DNA of 64,000 nucleotides from an uncultured Eisenbergiella sp. Its GTDB lineage: Bacteria > Bacillota > Clostridia > Lachnospirales > Lachnospiraceae. The notes under the pieces were generated by a model that ran no database searches, was not told where the DNA came from, and worked only from the letters and a program-made list of their open reading frames with translations. Within the stretch, counting starts at the first letter, position 1; each line of letters begins with the position of its first letter. Positions 41,174 to 50,489 of the stretch are shown here, in pieces. The stretch covers positions 62,001-126,000 of the forward strand of contig CANQVD010000007.1 in assembly GCA_947627215.1 (NCBI GenBank), given 5' to 3'. Position numbers and translations under genes: made by a program.

Positions 41174-42880
41174 GTGGCAGAGCAGAGGAAAAGACTCCCG
41201 GTAGGAATTGACAGTTTTGAGACGCTCATTCACCAGGGATGTTATTATCTGGACAAGACGGATTTTGTCCGTCAGCTTGTGGACTGGCATGGTGCGGTCA
41301 ACCTTTTCACCCGTCCCAGACGCTTCGGCAAGACATTGATCATGACGATGCTGAAGGCCTTTTTTGAGATCGGAACGGATACATCCCTGTTTGACGGGCT
41401 GGCGGTCAGTCAGGATAAAATATTATGTGAGAGCTGGCAGGGGAAATATCCGGTTATATTCCTGTCTCTGAAAAATGTAGAAGGAATTACCTTTGAGAAT
41501 GCGCTGGGAATGCTTTCCATGCTGATCTCCAATGAATGCAGGAGACTTTCTTATTTATTAAAAAGCGACCTGGCAGAGCAGAGCGACAAGGATATCATGA
41601 GAAAGCTGCTTGACCGCAGAGAGGACGAGGTCGAGCTGAAGTCATCCCTTTCCACGCTCATGCGTATGCTGCATGCCCATTATGGGAAACAGGTCATTCT
41701 CCTGATCGACGAGTATGACGTCCCTTTGGATAAGGCGAATACAAACGGATATTACGGTCAGATGATCGACTTCCTGCGTGGGTTTTTCGGAACTGCCTTT
41801 AAAACCAATCCGGATCTCTGCTTTGCGGTCTTAACGGGATGTTTACGGATCTCAAAAGAGAGCATTTTCACGGGTTTAAACAATCTGAAAGCGGACACCA
41901 TATCGGATGAACGGTATGATGAATATTTTGGATTTACGGACAAAGATGTGCAAAAAATACTGACAGATTATGGGCTTTTCGATGCCTATGAATCCATGAG
42001 GGAGTGGTATGACGGCTATTGCTTTGGCAATGCGGACGTTTATTGCCCGTGGGATGTGATATGCCATTGCGACCGGCTGCTTGAGAATCCAAACAAAGCC
42101 CCGCAGGCCTATTGGGATAATACCAGTTCCAACGAACTGGTGAAACGTTTTATCGAACTGGCTGATATGATGACACGTCGGGAGCTGGAAGAGCTGATCG
42201 CCGGGGGCTGTGTTGAAAAGAAGATCATAGAGAATCTCACCTATGAGGAGCTGGAAGAGGACAAAGATCATCTTTGGAGTGTGCTGTATCTTACAGGCTA
42301 TTTGACGGTTGACAAAAATCCTGCGAAGAACGGGGAAAACAAAGACCGAAGCGGCGATACAGGGAATGGGATGCGCAGGCTGCGGATTCCCAACAGGGAG
42401 GTCCGTGAAATATTCATTGGGAAGATTCAGAAATGGTTTGATGATGAGGTAAAGGGCCGCGCGCAGACAGAGCTTTACGAAGACCTGTGGAACTGCAGGG
42501 AACAGTCTTTGGGACAGAGAATCCGGGACATCCTGTATGACACGATCAGCTATTACGATTATCATGAGAATTATTATCATGCCCTGCTGGCTGGTATTCT
42601 GCTGAATGGGGCTTATCACGTAAAGTCGAATTGTGAAATGGGATTGGGCAGAAGCGATATCGCGGTTGAGGATGACAGGCGGCGCAGGGCGGTCATCATG
42701 GAAACCAAACGTTCCGGTGACTATGATGATCTGGAGAAAGACTGTGAAGCGGCTCTGAAGCAGATTGAAGAGAAACGGTACGGTTGGCCGTATCTGAAAA
42801 AGAAGTATCAGGTAATCGCTTATGGAATCTCTTTTGCGGAAAAGGAGTGCCGCGTGCGGGGAAAGAAATTAGCGCTTTGA
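41174..42880 (+). CDS. AAA-ATPase with C-terminal PD-(D/E)XK domain
   Basis: 568 residues from a GTG start after GGGAGG. N terminus RLPVGIDSFETLIHQGCYYLDKT is diagnostic for the AAA-ATPase-like family (often fused to PDDEXK_9). Walker A is RPRRFGKTL, Walker B ILLIDEYDVPL. The C-terminal part has the nuclease-like signature GRSDIAVEDDRRRRAVIMETKR (D, then ExK). These proteins are abundant in gut bacteria, vary between strains and are often multicopy; a defence or mobile-DNA role is suspected, not shown. The last 12 bases overlap the 3' end of the convergent kinase gene. Confidence 0.9.
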   Translation: MAEQRKRLPVGIDSFETLIHQGCYYLDKTDFVRQLVDWHGAVNLFTRPRRFGKTLIMTMLKAFFEIGTDTSLFDGLAVSQDKILCESWQGKYPVIFLSLKNVEGITFENALGMLSMLISNECRRLSYLLKSDLAEQSDKDIMRKLLDRREDEVELKSSLSTLMRMLHAHYGKQVILLIDEYDVPLDKANTNGYYGQMIDFLRGFFGTAFKTNPDLCFAVLTGCLRISKESIFTGLNNLKADTISDERYDEYFGFTDKDVQKILTDYGLFDAYESMREWYDGYCFGNADVYCPWDVICHCDRLLENPNKAPQAYWDNTSSNELVKRFIELADMMTRRELEELIAGGCVEKKIIENLTYEELEEDKDHLWSVLYLTGYLTVDKNPAKNGENKDRSGDTGNGMRRLRIPNREVREIFIGKIQKWFDDEVKGRAQTELYEDLWNCREQSLGQRIRDILYDTISYYDYHENYYHALLAGILLNGAYHVKSNCEMGLGRSDIAVEDDRRRRAVIMETKRSGDYDDLEKDCEAALKQIEEKRYGWPYLKKKYQVIAYGISFAEKECRVRGKKLAL

Positions 42881-44170
42881 AACCAGGGGCAGCGTGAGCG
42901 TAAACGTGGCGCCGCCGCCCGGCGTGTCGGACACGGTCAGCAGTCCCTTATGGGCGCGCATGATCTCGTCGGCGATGGAGAGCCCCAGCCCGAAGTGGCC
43001 GGTCTGTCCGCGGGAGGTCTCAGCCCGGTAGAACCGCTCCAGCACCTTCTGTTTCTGACCGTCCGGGATGCCGGGGCCGTCGTCGGCCACGCTGAGGCAG
43101 AGGCGATCCGGTTTTTCCGCGAGGGAGAGCGTGATGCGGCTCCCCTTCGGGGTATAACAGAACGCGTTGTGGATACAGATGGACAGCACCTGACGAATGC
43201 GGCCGATATCGCATTCGACGGGGGCTGTTTTTTGTTCCGGCAGACGGACGGAGAGCCGGTATCCCTTTTCTTTGGCCAGGGGCTCAAAGGCCTCGTAGAC
43301 GTTCAGCAGGAGCGTGTCCGCCTCGCAGCGCGTTTTCGCCAGCGGAAAGGAATGGCTGTCCGCACCGGCCAGCGTCAGAAGGTCGTCGATGAGCCGGGAC
43401 ATGCCGTTTCCTTCTTCGGAGATGACGGACAGGAAACGGCTGCAGGTCTCCGGCTCCCGGTCCAGCGCCTGGCGGCAGGCCGTGGCGGCCGAGAGCATGA
43501 CGGAGAGCGGGGTGCGCAGCTCGTGAGAGGCCGCCGCCACGAAGCGGATCTGACTCTGGCGGCTCCGCTCGATGGGGGCCAGCAGGCGGCCGGTGAAATA
43601 CCAGGCGAACAGGACCAGCACCGCGGAAGCCAGGAGCACCAGCAGAAGGGTGAAAAGCCGCTGGCGGCGGATCCGGGCGTTCATCGGCGCGATGGATTCC
43701 AGCACCAGCACGGAAAAGGTGCCCCGCCCGTTGCGGAATACGGCGCTGGAGCCGTAATAATCGGACAGCCCGGAAGAGGACGGAAAGCGGATCTCCACAT
43801 GCCGGGAGGGCAGGGGAGCATCGGACGCCTCCGCAAAGTGCCCGTCGAACCAGGCCCGGCCTTTTTCGATGATCTGCTGGGCGGCCGGATCCGTGCGGTG
43901 AAGCCCCCAGAGGAAGTCCACGCCGTTGTCCTGCAGGCTGACGAGATACCGTCCGTTTTCCTCCAGCTCGGAGAGCAGTTCGGTGGTGATGACGGTCCGG
44001 GAGCCAAGCCCGGAAAGCAGAGAATCCATATTGCGCTGAAAAGAGGAAAACTGATTTTCCCGCAGATCGTGTTCGGAGATCAGCAAAAAGAGCGAGGCCG
44101 TGACGGTCAGGACCAGGATCGTGATGCCGGAGCACAGAAGCGTGAGACGCAGGTGGATCTTATCGAACAT
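42869..44170 (-). CDS. Sensor histidine kinase
   Basis: 433 residues. Helix 1 (about 10-30), extracytoplasmic sensor domain (about 35-165), helix 2 (RLFTLLLVLLASAVLVLFAWY, about 170-190), HisKA box AAASHELRTPLSVMLSAATA (phospho-His near 218) and HATPase_c with N box ICIHNAFCYTPKG, G1 DDGPGIP, F box LERFYRAETS and G2 HFGLGLSIA. Follows its regulator gene by three bases. The large lipoprotein gene starts about 1 kb away on the opposite strand; a functional link is possible. Confidence 0.93.
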   Translation of the reverse strand: MFDKIHLRLTLLCSGITILVLTVTASLFLLISEHDLRENQFSSFQRNMDSLLSGLGSRTVITTELLSELEENGRYLVSLQDNGVDFLWGLHRTDPAAQQIIEKGRAWFDGHFAEASDAPLPSRHVEIRFPSSSGLSDYYGSSAVFRNGRGTFSVLVLESIAPMNARIRRQRLFTLLLVLLASAVLVLFAWYFTGRLLAPIERSRQSQIRFVAAASHELRTPLSVMLSAATACRQALDREPETCSRFLSVISEEGNGMSRLIDDLLTLAGADSHSFPLAKTRCEADTLLLNVYEAFEPLAKEKGYRLSVRLPEQKTAPVECDIGRIRQVLSICIHNAFCYTPKGSRITLSLAEKPDRLCLSVADDGPGIPDGQKQKVLERFYRAETSRGQTGHFGLGLSIADEIMRAHKGLLTVSDTPGGGATFTLTLPLVSKR

Positions 44171-44173
44171 CGT

Positions 44174-44845
44174 TCATTCCTCCAGACGGTAGCCGACGCT
44201 GCGCACGGTGACGAGGCGGGCGCGGCTTCCCACCGATCTCAGACGGCGGCGCAGAAAATACATATAGTTGTCCAGGTTGCCCTCCTCCACGTCGCTGTCC
44301 GGCCCCCACACCTTCAGCAGAAGCTGCTGGCGGGACAGGGGCTGGTTCGGACGGCGCAGAAAGCTCTCCAGAAGCGCGCCTTCCCGGCGGGAGAGCGTGC
44401 AGGCGCCCGTCGGCCCTGTCAGGGTCAGCGATTCCGACGTGAAGGACAGATCCGCGAAGGTCAGCGCTTTCAGGGGAGAGAGCTGCGCGGGACGCCGCAG
44501 GATGGTGCGGATGCGGGCGCACAGCTCCTGAAGATCGAAGGGCTTCACCAGATAGTCGTCCGCGCCGCAGTCCAGTCCCGTGATCTTATCGTTCACCTCT
44601 CCCAGCGCGGTCAGCAAAATGACGGGCGTGTTCACGCCGTCCTTCCGGAGCTGCTTCAGGACGCTGATGCCGTCCCGGACCGGCAGCATCCGGTCCAGCA
44701 GGATCAGGTCGTAGGGCGTCTCTTCTATATAATAGAGCGCTTCTTCTCCGTCAAAGCAGGAATCCACGTCGAATTTTTCCTGCTCCAGCGAGTATTTCAG
44801 GGAGAAATTCAGGTTTTTATCATCCTCTACCAGCAAAATGCGCAT
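44174..44845 (-). CDS. OmpR-type response regulator
   Basis: 223 residues. Receiver MRILLVEDDKNLNFSLKYSL with acidic pair, phosphoacceptor Asp in LILLDRMLPVRDG (near 51), Thr in LLTALGE, Lys in YLVKPFD; winged-helix C terminus ending RSVGYRLEE. ATG 44845 follows AAAGGAG by nine bases; the upstream in-frame extension to 44923 is not conserved. First gene of a leftward two-gene unit with the kinase. Confidence 0.94.
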   Translation of the reverse strand: MRILLVEDDKNLNFSLKYSLEQEKFDVDSCFDGEEALYYIEETPYDLILLDRMLPVRDGISVLKQLRKDGVNTPVILLTALGEVNDKITGLDCGADDYLVKPFDLQELCARIRTILRRPAQLSPLKALTFADLSFTSESLTLTGPTGACTLSRREGALLESFLRRPNQPLSRQQLLLKVWGPDSDVEEGNLDNYMYFLRRRLRSVGSRARLVTVRSVGYRLEE

Positions 44846-45112
44846 GAGAAAACGCTCCTTTCGGCATGAACGGACGGGACTGGCCCGCCTCTCCGCGGGA
44901 CCGCGGCCTGCAGAGCCGTTCATTTTTCATTTTATCATGTTTGTCTTTAAATTACATCTAAAACCGGAAGAGATCCCTGAAAACGCGATCAATACCCTGG
45001 AGCAGAGTACGTTCGCAGGACGCCGGAAAATTCTTTTGACGAAAATGATCCGGCGCTTTTGCTTAGAGACTTTTTAGAGAAGCTCCTGTTAGGATGTCAT
45101 TGCGGCGGGCGG

Positions 45113-45141
45113 TTGACAGCGGGCCGCGCCGCGGTTACGAT
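45113..45141 (+). promoter_or_regulatory. Promoter of the large lipoprotein gene
   Basis: -35 TTGACA (45113-45118), 17-base spacer, -10 TACGAT (45136-45141), 23 bases before the ATG. The remaining gap back to the regulator gene (44846-45112) shows no other gene. Confidence 0.8.
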
Positions 45142-45163
45142 AACATGCAAGGAGGCATCGAAT

Positions 45164-47473
45164 ATGAAGGAGATCAGAAAAGGTCTGGCGTTTCTGCTCT
45201 GCCTGGCCCTGCTTTGGGCGCAGGCGGGCTGCGGCACGCCGAAGGGGGCGCCGGGGGCGGTGGAAGGAGAGGCGCAGGGGGCCTCTGCCGGCCAGCCGGA
45301 CGGCACGGCCGTCGGACAGGGAACCGATGCGCCGGACGGCGCGTCTGCCGGTGCGGCGGAGGATGTTGAAGCGGTCAGCATGGGGCGGTATGTCGAGACC
45401 GGATACGCGCTTCCGGCAGGAGGCGGCATCGGGCGTGCGCTTCGGGTGCTGGCCGATGGAAGGCTGGCCTATTTTGACGCGGACGCGGGGCTGTATGTGT
45501 CTGCGGACGGGGGCGAGAGCTGGCAGCAGGAGCGGACGAAGGAGGAGATCCTGGGAGAAGCGTCCGGGAAGGGCTATGACAGCCGCACCGCCATCGGGCC
45601 GGATGGGAGCGTGGCCATTTTGTGGATCGAGTACGGGGACGCGGTAGACTGTTCCCTGATCTTAAGCGGAGCGGACGGCTCCTGGAAGCGTATGGACGCC
45701 ATGTTCGGCCAGGATAACTGGGGAGAACGGGTCGCCATAGCGGAAGACGGCGCGGTCTATGTCGCCGATCTGGACGGCGGGATTTACCGGGCGGATCCGG
45801 GATCCGGGGAAATGAAACTGCTCTTCACGGCGACGGAGCGGCCGGAGGTGATGGCCTTTTCCGGGAAAAACCTGCTGGCCCTGCACAATTACGGCGTGGA
45901 TATCTACGATCTGGAGCAGGGCGCGCAGCAGGACGCGGACATCGTGCTGGATGATTTTGTGAAGGAAAACCTGAGGCCGCTGGGCGCCATGTCCGATGCG
46001 CTGGGGGCCTGTATGTTCACGGGAGAGGACGGCGTGATCTATCTGGCCTGCACGGACGGGATCTACCGCCATGTGCTCTACGGAAGCGTCATGGAGCAGG
46101 CGGTGGACGGACGGTTCTGCAGCCTGTCCGATCCTTCCCTGGCGTTGTGCGGCGCGGCGCTCTGGGGCAGGGATGAATTCCTGGTCCTGAGCACGGCGGA
46201 TGAGCTGTCCCGCTATGTTTACGATCCGGAGGAGCCCACGGTGCCGCAGAACGTGCTGAAGGTCTACAGCCTGCAGGAGAGCACCTGCATCCGCCAGATC
46301 ATCAGCGTGTTCCAGAAGGAAAATCCGGAGGTATACGTGATCTATGAGACCGGCATGGACGGCGGCTCCGCGGCAACGCTGACGGACGCCATGAAAAATC
46401 TGAACGTGGAGCTCCTCGGCGGGGAAGGGCCGGACGTGCTGATGCTGGACGGACTGGATGCCGATATTTACAAAAACAACGGGATGCTGGCGGATATCAC
46501 CGATATCGCGGACGGGCTGACCGGGGAGAACGCAGCCTTTGAGAATATCATCGATGCGTATCGGACGCAGGACGGCGTTTTTCTCCTTCCGACCAGGTTT
46601 GGGCTGCCGCTGATCTTCGGAAAGGCGGAGGACATCGGGCCGATATCGGATCTGAAAACGCTGGCGGACGCGGTGGAGGCGCTTGCGCAGGGCCGGGATC
46701 ACGGGACGGTCACCGGCGTTATGACTTCTCAGCGGCAGCTTTCCCAGCTCATGACCATCAACAGCCAGACCTGGCTGAACGGCAAGGAGCTGGACGAGGA
46801 GAAGCTGGCGGATTTCCTGACGCAGGTGAAGCGGATCTGTGCGGCGGATCTGAAGGCCCTGACCGCGGAGGAACGGGAGCAGTTCGCGGGCAGCAGCTAT
46901 AACGGCGGCCAGAGCGTCGGCACTGCCTGCGATTATATGCAGTTTGATTACGCTTCCATGGCCTACGGTGCGGCCCGCCTGATGCTGATGGACATCGGCG
47001 CCATCGGGTATTTCTATGACGAAAGCGATGATTACGATTTCAAGCTCTGGAGCGGCCAGGGGGGAACGGGCTTCCTGCCCGCCGTCGAGCTGGCGGTGGC
47101 CTCCAATGCGGCACAGCCGGAGTATGCGAAAGCCTTTGTGAAGACCGCGCTGTCTGAAACGGTGCAGAATGAAGACGTATCGGAGGGCTTCCCGGTCAAT
47201 CTGGCCGCCTTTGACAAGCTGTGCGAGTTCCAGGAGCTGTCGTTCGGCGGGAGCTGGGGCGATGAATATACCTTCGGCTGCGGCTGGCCCGGAGAGAAGA
47301 CCTGCGCGCGGCTGAAGGAGCTGGCCGGGCAGGCGAAGGAGCGCATCGCGGGCAATGCGGTGCTGGAGGAGGCGGTGGCCAAATACGGACCCCAGGCGAT
47401 CAACGGCGGCCTGGACGTGCAGCGTGCCGTGCAGGAGATCAAAAAGGAGGTGGCGATCTATCTGGCGGAGTGA
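45164..47473 (+). CDS. Lipoprotein: propeller-like domain fused to an extracellular solute-binding domain
   Basis: 769 residues. Signal peptide and lipobox LLWAQAGC (Cys near residue 23) anchor it outside the membrane. A Gly/Ala/Ser-rich linker leads to about 310 residues of beta-rich repeats (LYVSADGGESWQQER, a BNR-like unit; VYVADLDGGIYRADP). From about residue 355 (LKVYSLQESTCIRQIISVFQ) to the end it matches family 1 solute-binding proteins: GEGPDVLMLDGLDADIY, LLPTRFGLPLIFGK, a Trp-containing C-terminal lobe. No ABC permease is adjacent. It may act as a binding or sensing protein for the neighbouring two-component system. Confidence 0.8.
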   Translation: MKEIRKGLAFLLCLALLWAQAGCGTPKGAPGAVEGEAQGASAGQPDGTAVGQGTDAPDGASAGAAEDVEAVSMGRYVETGYALPAGGGIGRALRVLADGRLAYFDADAGLYVSADGGESWQQERTKEEILGEASGKGYDSRTAIGPDGSVAILWIEYGDAVDCSLILSGADGSWKRMDAMFGQDNWGERVAIAEDGAVYVADLDGGIYRADPGSGEMKLLFTATERPEVMAFSGKNLLALHNYGVDIYDLEQGAQQDADIVLDDFVKENLRPLGAMSDALGACMFTGEDGVIYLACTDGIYRHVLYGSVMEQAVDGRFCSLSDPSLALCGAALWGRDEFLVLSTADELSRYVYDPEEPTVPQNVLKVYSLQESTCIRQIISVFQKENPEVYVIYETGMDGGSAATLTDAMKNLNVELLGGEGPDVLMLDGLDADIYKNNGMLADITDIADGLTGENAAFENIIDAYRTQDGVFLLPTRFGLPLIFGKAEDIGPISDLKTLADAVEALAQGRDHGTVTGVMTSQRQLSQLMTINSQTWLNGKELDEEKLADFLTQVKRICAADLKALTAEEREQFAGSSYNGGQSVGTACDYMQFDYASMAYGAARLMLMDIGAIGYFYDESDDYDFKLWSGQGGTGFLPAVELAVASNAAQPEYAKAFVKTALSETVQNEDVSEGFPVNLAAFDKLCEFQELSFGGSWGDEYTFGCGWPGEKTCARLKELAGQAKERIAGNAVLEEAVAKYGPQAINGGLDVQRAVQEIKKEVAIYLAE

Positions 47474-47564
47474 ACGGAGTGCGGCCCTTTTCACGGGGCT
47501 TCGGCTGTCATATTCTCCCGTCCTGTCCTCATAAAATATAGCAACCACATGTCAGGAAGTTCGC

Positions 47565-48404
47565 ATGATCAGAGATTTCATTCATTTGATCCAAAGTAAA
47601 TGCAGGCATTACGCTTTTGGTCCCGCGGTGCGGGATCTGGTCCGCACGGAGGGCTTTAAGAACGGTCTGTTCCTGCTGGGGGTGCTGGCCTTCGCCCGGG
47701 CCTGCTTCCTGCTGGCGCCGGACGCGCTGCTCACCTCGGCCTCCAATTCCGTCAACGGCCGGGAGCTGCCCATCTACTGCGTGCAGACGGACCAGAAAAA
47801 AGTGGCTCTGAGCTTTGACGCCGCCTGGGGCAATGAGGATACGCAGAAGATCCTGGATATCCTGAAAAAGAAAAACGTCCACGTCACTTTTTTCATGACG
47901 GGCGGCTGGGTGTCCAGCTATCCGGAGGATGTGAAGGCCATTCTGGCGGCGGGCCACGATCTGGGCAATCACAGCGAGAACCACAAAAATATGAGTCAGC
48001 TTTCCACAAAAGAGCAGGAGCGGGAGCTGATGAGCGTCCACGACAAGGTGAAGGCGCTGACGGGCTATGAGATGTTCCTGTTCCGTCCGCCCTACGGGGA
48101 TTACGACAATTCGGTGGTGCTCACGGCCCGCAAGTGCGGCTATTATCCGATCCAGTGGGATGTGGATTCCCTGGACTGGAAAGACTATGGGGCGGATGCC
48201 ATTCTGGATAAGGTGCTGAACCATAAGCATCTGGGGAACGGGAGCATCATTCTCTGTCACAACGGCGCAAAGTATACGGCGGAGGCGCTGGAGGCGCTGA
48301 TCGATGGGCTGCAGGAGAAGGGGTATCAGGTGGTGTCGGTGTCCGAGCTGATCCTGCGGGAGGATTACCACATGGACGCGGAGGGGCGGCAGATCCCGAA
48401 CTAG
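47565..48404 (+). CDS. Polysaccharide deacetylase (NodB domain), membrane-anchored
   Basis: 279 residues. One N-terminal helix (about 33-55), then the NodB fold: motif 1 VALSFDAAWGNED (Asp; the second Asp of TFDDG is replaced by Ala-Ala as in PdaB-like clostridial enzymes), motif 2 GNHSENHKNM (metal His-Ser-X-X-His), motif 3 FRPPYGDYD, motif 4 DVDSLDWKDYG, motif 5 IILCHNG. Probably deacetylates peptidoglycan or another cell-wall glycan. Monocistronic; the giant palindrome lies just downstream. Confidence 0.9.
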   Translation: MIRDFIHLIQSKCRHYAFGPAVRDLVRTEGFKNGLFLLGVLAFARACFLLAPDALLTSASNSVNGRELPIYCVQTDQKKVALSFDAAWGNEDTQKILDILKKKNVHVTFFMTGGWVSSYPEDVKAILAAGHDLGNHSENHKNMSQLSTKEQERELMSVHDKVKALTGYEMFLFRPPYGDYDNSVVLTARKCGYYPIQWDVDSLDWKDYGADAILDKVLNHKHLGNGSIILCHNGAKYTAEALEALIDGLQEKGYQVVSVSELILREDYHMDAEGRQIPN

Positions 48405-48416
48405 GCGGGCGCGGGC

Positions 48417-48744
48417 ACTTTCCGCGCCGAAGGCCGTCCGCCGTGCCGTCTTTCACGGGGCCGGCACAGACGGGAGACGCCCCGCCACATACACGGCACA
48501 GGCCCCGATGCAGCCGCGCATCATCCGTCAGCGCTCCTTCCCGGCCCAAAACTGCCGGAGAATACGGGAAACTCGCTTCGCTCAGACAGCCCGTATTCCC
48601 CGGCATGGGCCGAAAAGGACCGCCGCCGGATCTTTTGATGCACGGCTGCAAGGGACTCTGTGCCTGTGTATGTGGCGGGGCATCTCCCGTCTGTGCCGGC
48701 CTCCGCGAAAGACGGCGCTGAGGGACGCCTTCGGCGCGAAAAGT
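48417..48744. repeat. Giant imperfect palindrome, 328 bases
   Basis: Two arms of about 150 bases (48417-48568 and 48590-48744) are near-exact inverted copies around a 21-base loop (48569-48589, containing CTCGCTTCGCTCAG). Matching blocks include CGCGCCGAAGGC, CCGGCACAGACGGGAGA, GCCCCGCCACATACAC, GGCCC and AATACGGG. It fills most of the 450-base gap between the deacetylase and hisC. No transposase, no obvious target duplication. Could be a MITE-like dispersed palindrome or an RNA with a very long stem; ORFs across it come from the repeat. Confidence 0.93.
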
Positions 48745-48858
48745 TTGGGTTGTAAAAAGAAGGGATTCATAGTAAGATATCATCAGGCAAAAATCCGAAG
48801 AGGAAACGGAAGGGGCCGCGCAGGGCGCGGCCCCGGGAAAGGGAGGAAGGCCGTCTGT

Positions 48859-49947
48859 ATGCGGGCGGCAATGGAAGTCATGGGCAACTGGGAGAGAAAT
48901 GTCCGGCGGGTCACGCCTTATACGCCGGGGGAGCAGCCGACACGGAAAGATGTGATCAAGCTCAATACCAACGAGTGTCCTTATCCGCCGTCCCCAAAGG
49001 TGGCGGAGGCGCTTGCGGCGTTTGACGCCGGGGAGCTGCGGCTGTATCCGGACCCGGAGGCGGGGATGCTGGTGCAGGCCCTGGCGTCGCGCTATGGGGT
49101 GAGGCCGGAGCAGGTGTTCGTGGGCGTGGGCTCGGACGATGTGCTGGCGATGGCGTTTCTCACGTTTTTCAACAGCGACAGGCCGATCCTGTTTCCGGAT
49201 GTGACCTATTCCTTTTATGAGGTCTGGGCGGAGCTGTTTGGCATCCCTTATCGGCGTCCGGCGCTGGATGAGGCGTTCCGGATGCGCAGGGAGGATTACC
49301 TGGTGCCCAACGGCGGTATCGTCTTTCCGAATCCGAATGCGCCCACGGGTCTGGCGGTGGAGCTGGCCGATATCGAGGCGATCGCGGCCGGAAATCCGGA
49401 CAGCGTGGTGATCGTGGACGAGGCCTATGTGGATTTCGGGGCGGTGAGCGCCCTGCCGCTGGTGGAAAGCTACGAGAACCTTCTGGTGGTGCAGACCTTT
49501 TCCAAATCCAGGGCCATGGCGGGCATGCGCATCGGCTTTGCCATCGGTTCCGAAAAGCTCATCCGTTTCCTGAACGATGTGAAGTTTTCCTTCAATTCCT
49601 ACACGATGAACCGGCTGACGCTGGCCTGCGGGAAGGCGTGTGTGGAGGATGAGGGATATTTCCGGGAAACCGTGGGAAAGATCGTGGCGACCAGGGAGCG
49701 GGTGAAAAAAGAGCTTCTGGCCCTCGGCTTTTCCTTTCCGGATTCCTCCGCCAACTTCATTTTTGCCAGACACAGGAGGATTCCGGCTGCCCGGCTGTTT
49801 GAGGCGCTGAAAAAAGAGGGGATCTATGTGCGCTACTTCCCCAGACCGAGAATTGACGACTATCTGCGCATCACGGTGGGGACCGATCGGGAGATGGATC
49901 GCCTGCTGGCATTTTTACGGGACTATATGGACAGGGAGAGAGAATAA
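48859..49947 (+). CDS. hisC: Histidinol-phosphate aminotransferase family
   Basis: PLP-dependent class I/II aminotransferase, 362 residues. N-terminal NWERNVRRVTPYTPGEQP and LNTNECPYPPSP are HisC hallmarks; VGVGSDDVLAMAF, FPNPNAPTGLA, VDEAYVDFG and PLP Lys in QTFSKSRAMAGMRIG (near 216), then Arg in YLRITVG. ATG 48859 follows GGGAGGAAGG; the frame extending upstream to 48508 runs through the palindrome and is not conserved. No other his genes are adjacent, so a relative such as an aromatic or other phosphate aminotransferase cannot be excluded. Confidence 0.9.
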   Translation: MRAAMEVMGNWERNVRRVTPYTPGEQPTRKDVIKLNTNECPYPPSPKVAEALAAFDAGELRLYPDPEAGMLVQALASRYGVRPEQVFVGVGSDDVLAMAFLTFFNSDRPILFPDVTYSFYEVWAELFGIPYRRPALDEAFRMRREDYLVPNGGIVFPNPNAPTGLAVELADIEAIAAGNPDSVVIVDEAYVDFGAVSALPLVESYENLLVVQTFSKSRAMAGMRIGFAIGSEKLIRFLNDVKFSFNSYTMNRLTLACGKACVEDEGYFRETVGKIVATRERVKKELLALGFSFPDSSANFIFARHRRIPAARLFEALKKEGIYVRYFPRPRIDDYLRITVGTDREMDRLLAFLRDYMDRERE

Positions 49948-49952
49948 ACGCA

Positions 49953-50450
49953 ATGGAGCATATCGCAATCTGGTTCGCCTCCACGTTGGGGCAGTATATT
50001 TCAAAGGAAGCCGTCGTTTTCATCATTTCCATGATACCGATCCTGGAGCTGCGGGGCGGTCTGGTGGTGTCCAAGCTCATCGGCGTGCCGCTGCTGACGG
50101 CGATCCCGCTGTGCATCGTGGGGAACATCATTCCGATCCCCTTCATACTGCTGTTCATTAAGCAGATCTTCAAATGGCTGAAAAAGATAAAGTTTTTTGA
50201 AAAGTTCGTGGTGAAGCTGGAAAACCGGGCCATGAGCAAAAGCGATTCCATCAGGCGCTACGAATTCTGGGGGCTGGCCCTTTTCGTGGGGATCCCGCTG
50301 CCCGGCACGGGCGCGTGGACAGGCTCTCTGATCGCGGCGCTTCTGAACCTCGATTTCAAGAAGGCGATCCTGGCGGAGCTGGTGGGCATCGTCATGGCCA
50401 CGGTCATCATGTCGGTGTTCAGCTACGGGCTGCTGGAGATTTTGTTCTGA
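49953..50450 (+). CDS. COG2426 small multidrug-export-like membrane protein
   Basis: 165 residues, four to five helices, with the family motifs MIPILELRGGLVVSKLIGV and GLALFVGIPLPGTGAWTGSLIA. The name comes from old annotations; the transported substrate is not established. It begins six bases after the hisC stop, so it is co-transcribed, and the acyltransferase gene follows 40 bases later. Confidence 0.88.
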   Translation: MEHIAIWFASTLGQYISKEAVVFIISMIPILELRGGLVVSKLIGVPLLTAIPLCIVGNIIPIPFILLFIKQIFKWLKKIKFFEKFVVKLENRAMSKSDSIRRYEFWGLALFVGIPLPGTGAWTGSLIAALLNLDFKKAILAELVGIVMATVIMSVFSYGLLEILF

Positions 50451-50489
50451 TCCTGCCTTTGAACGGATGCCGCAGGGGAAAGCGGATTT

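Noticed and set aside
42950-44869. Rightward ORF of 639 codons opposite the kinase/regulator pair
   Set aside because: Covers two well-supported genes on the other strand; composition is that of a GC-rich shadow frame.
48443-48857. Upstream extension of hisC and a 92-codon ORF in the palindrome
   Set aside because: Both are readings through the giant inverted repeat; the hisC family starts at 48859 and has a ribosome site there.
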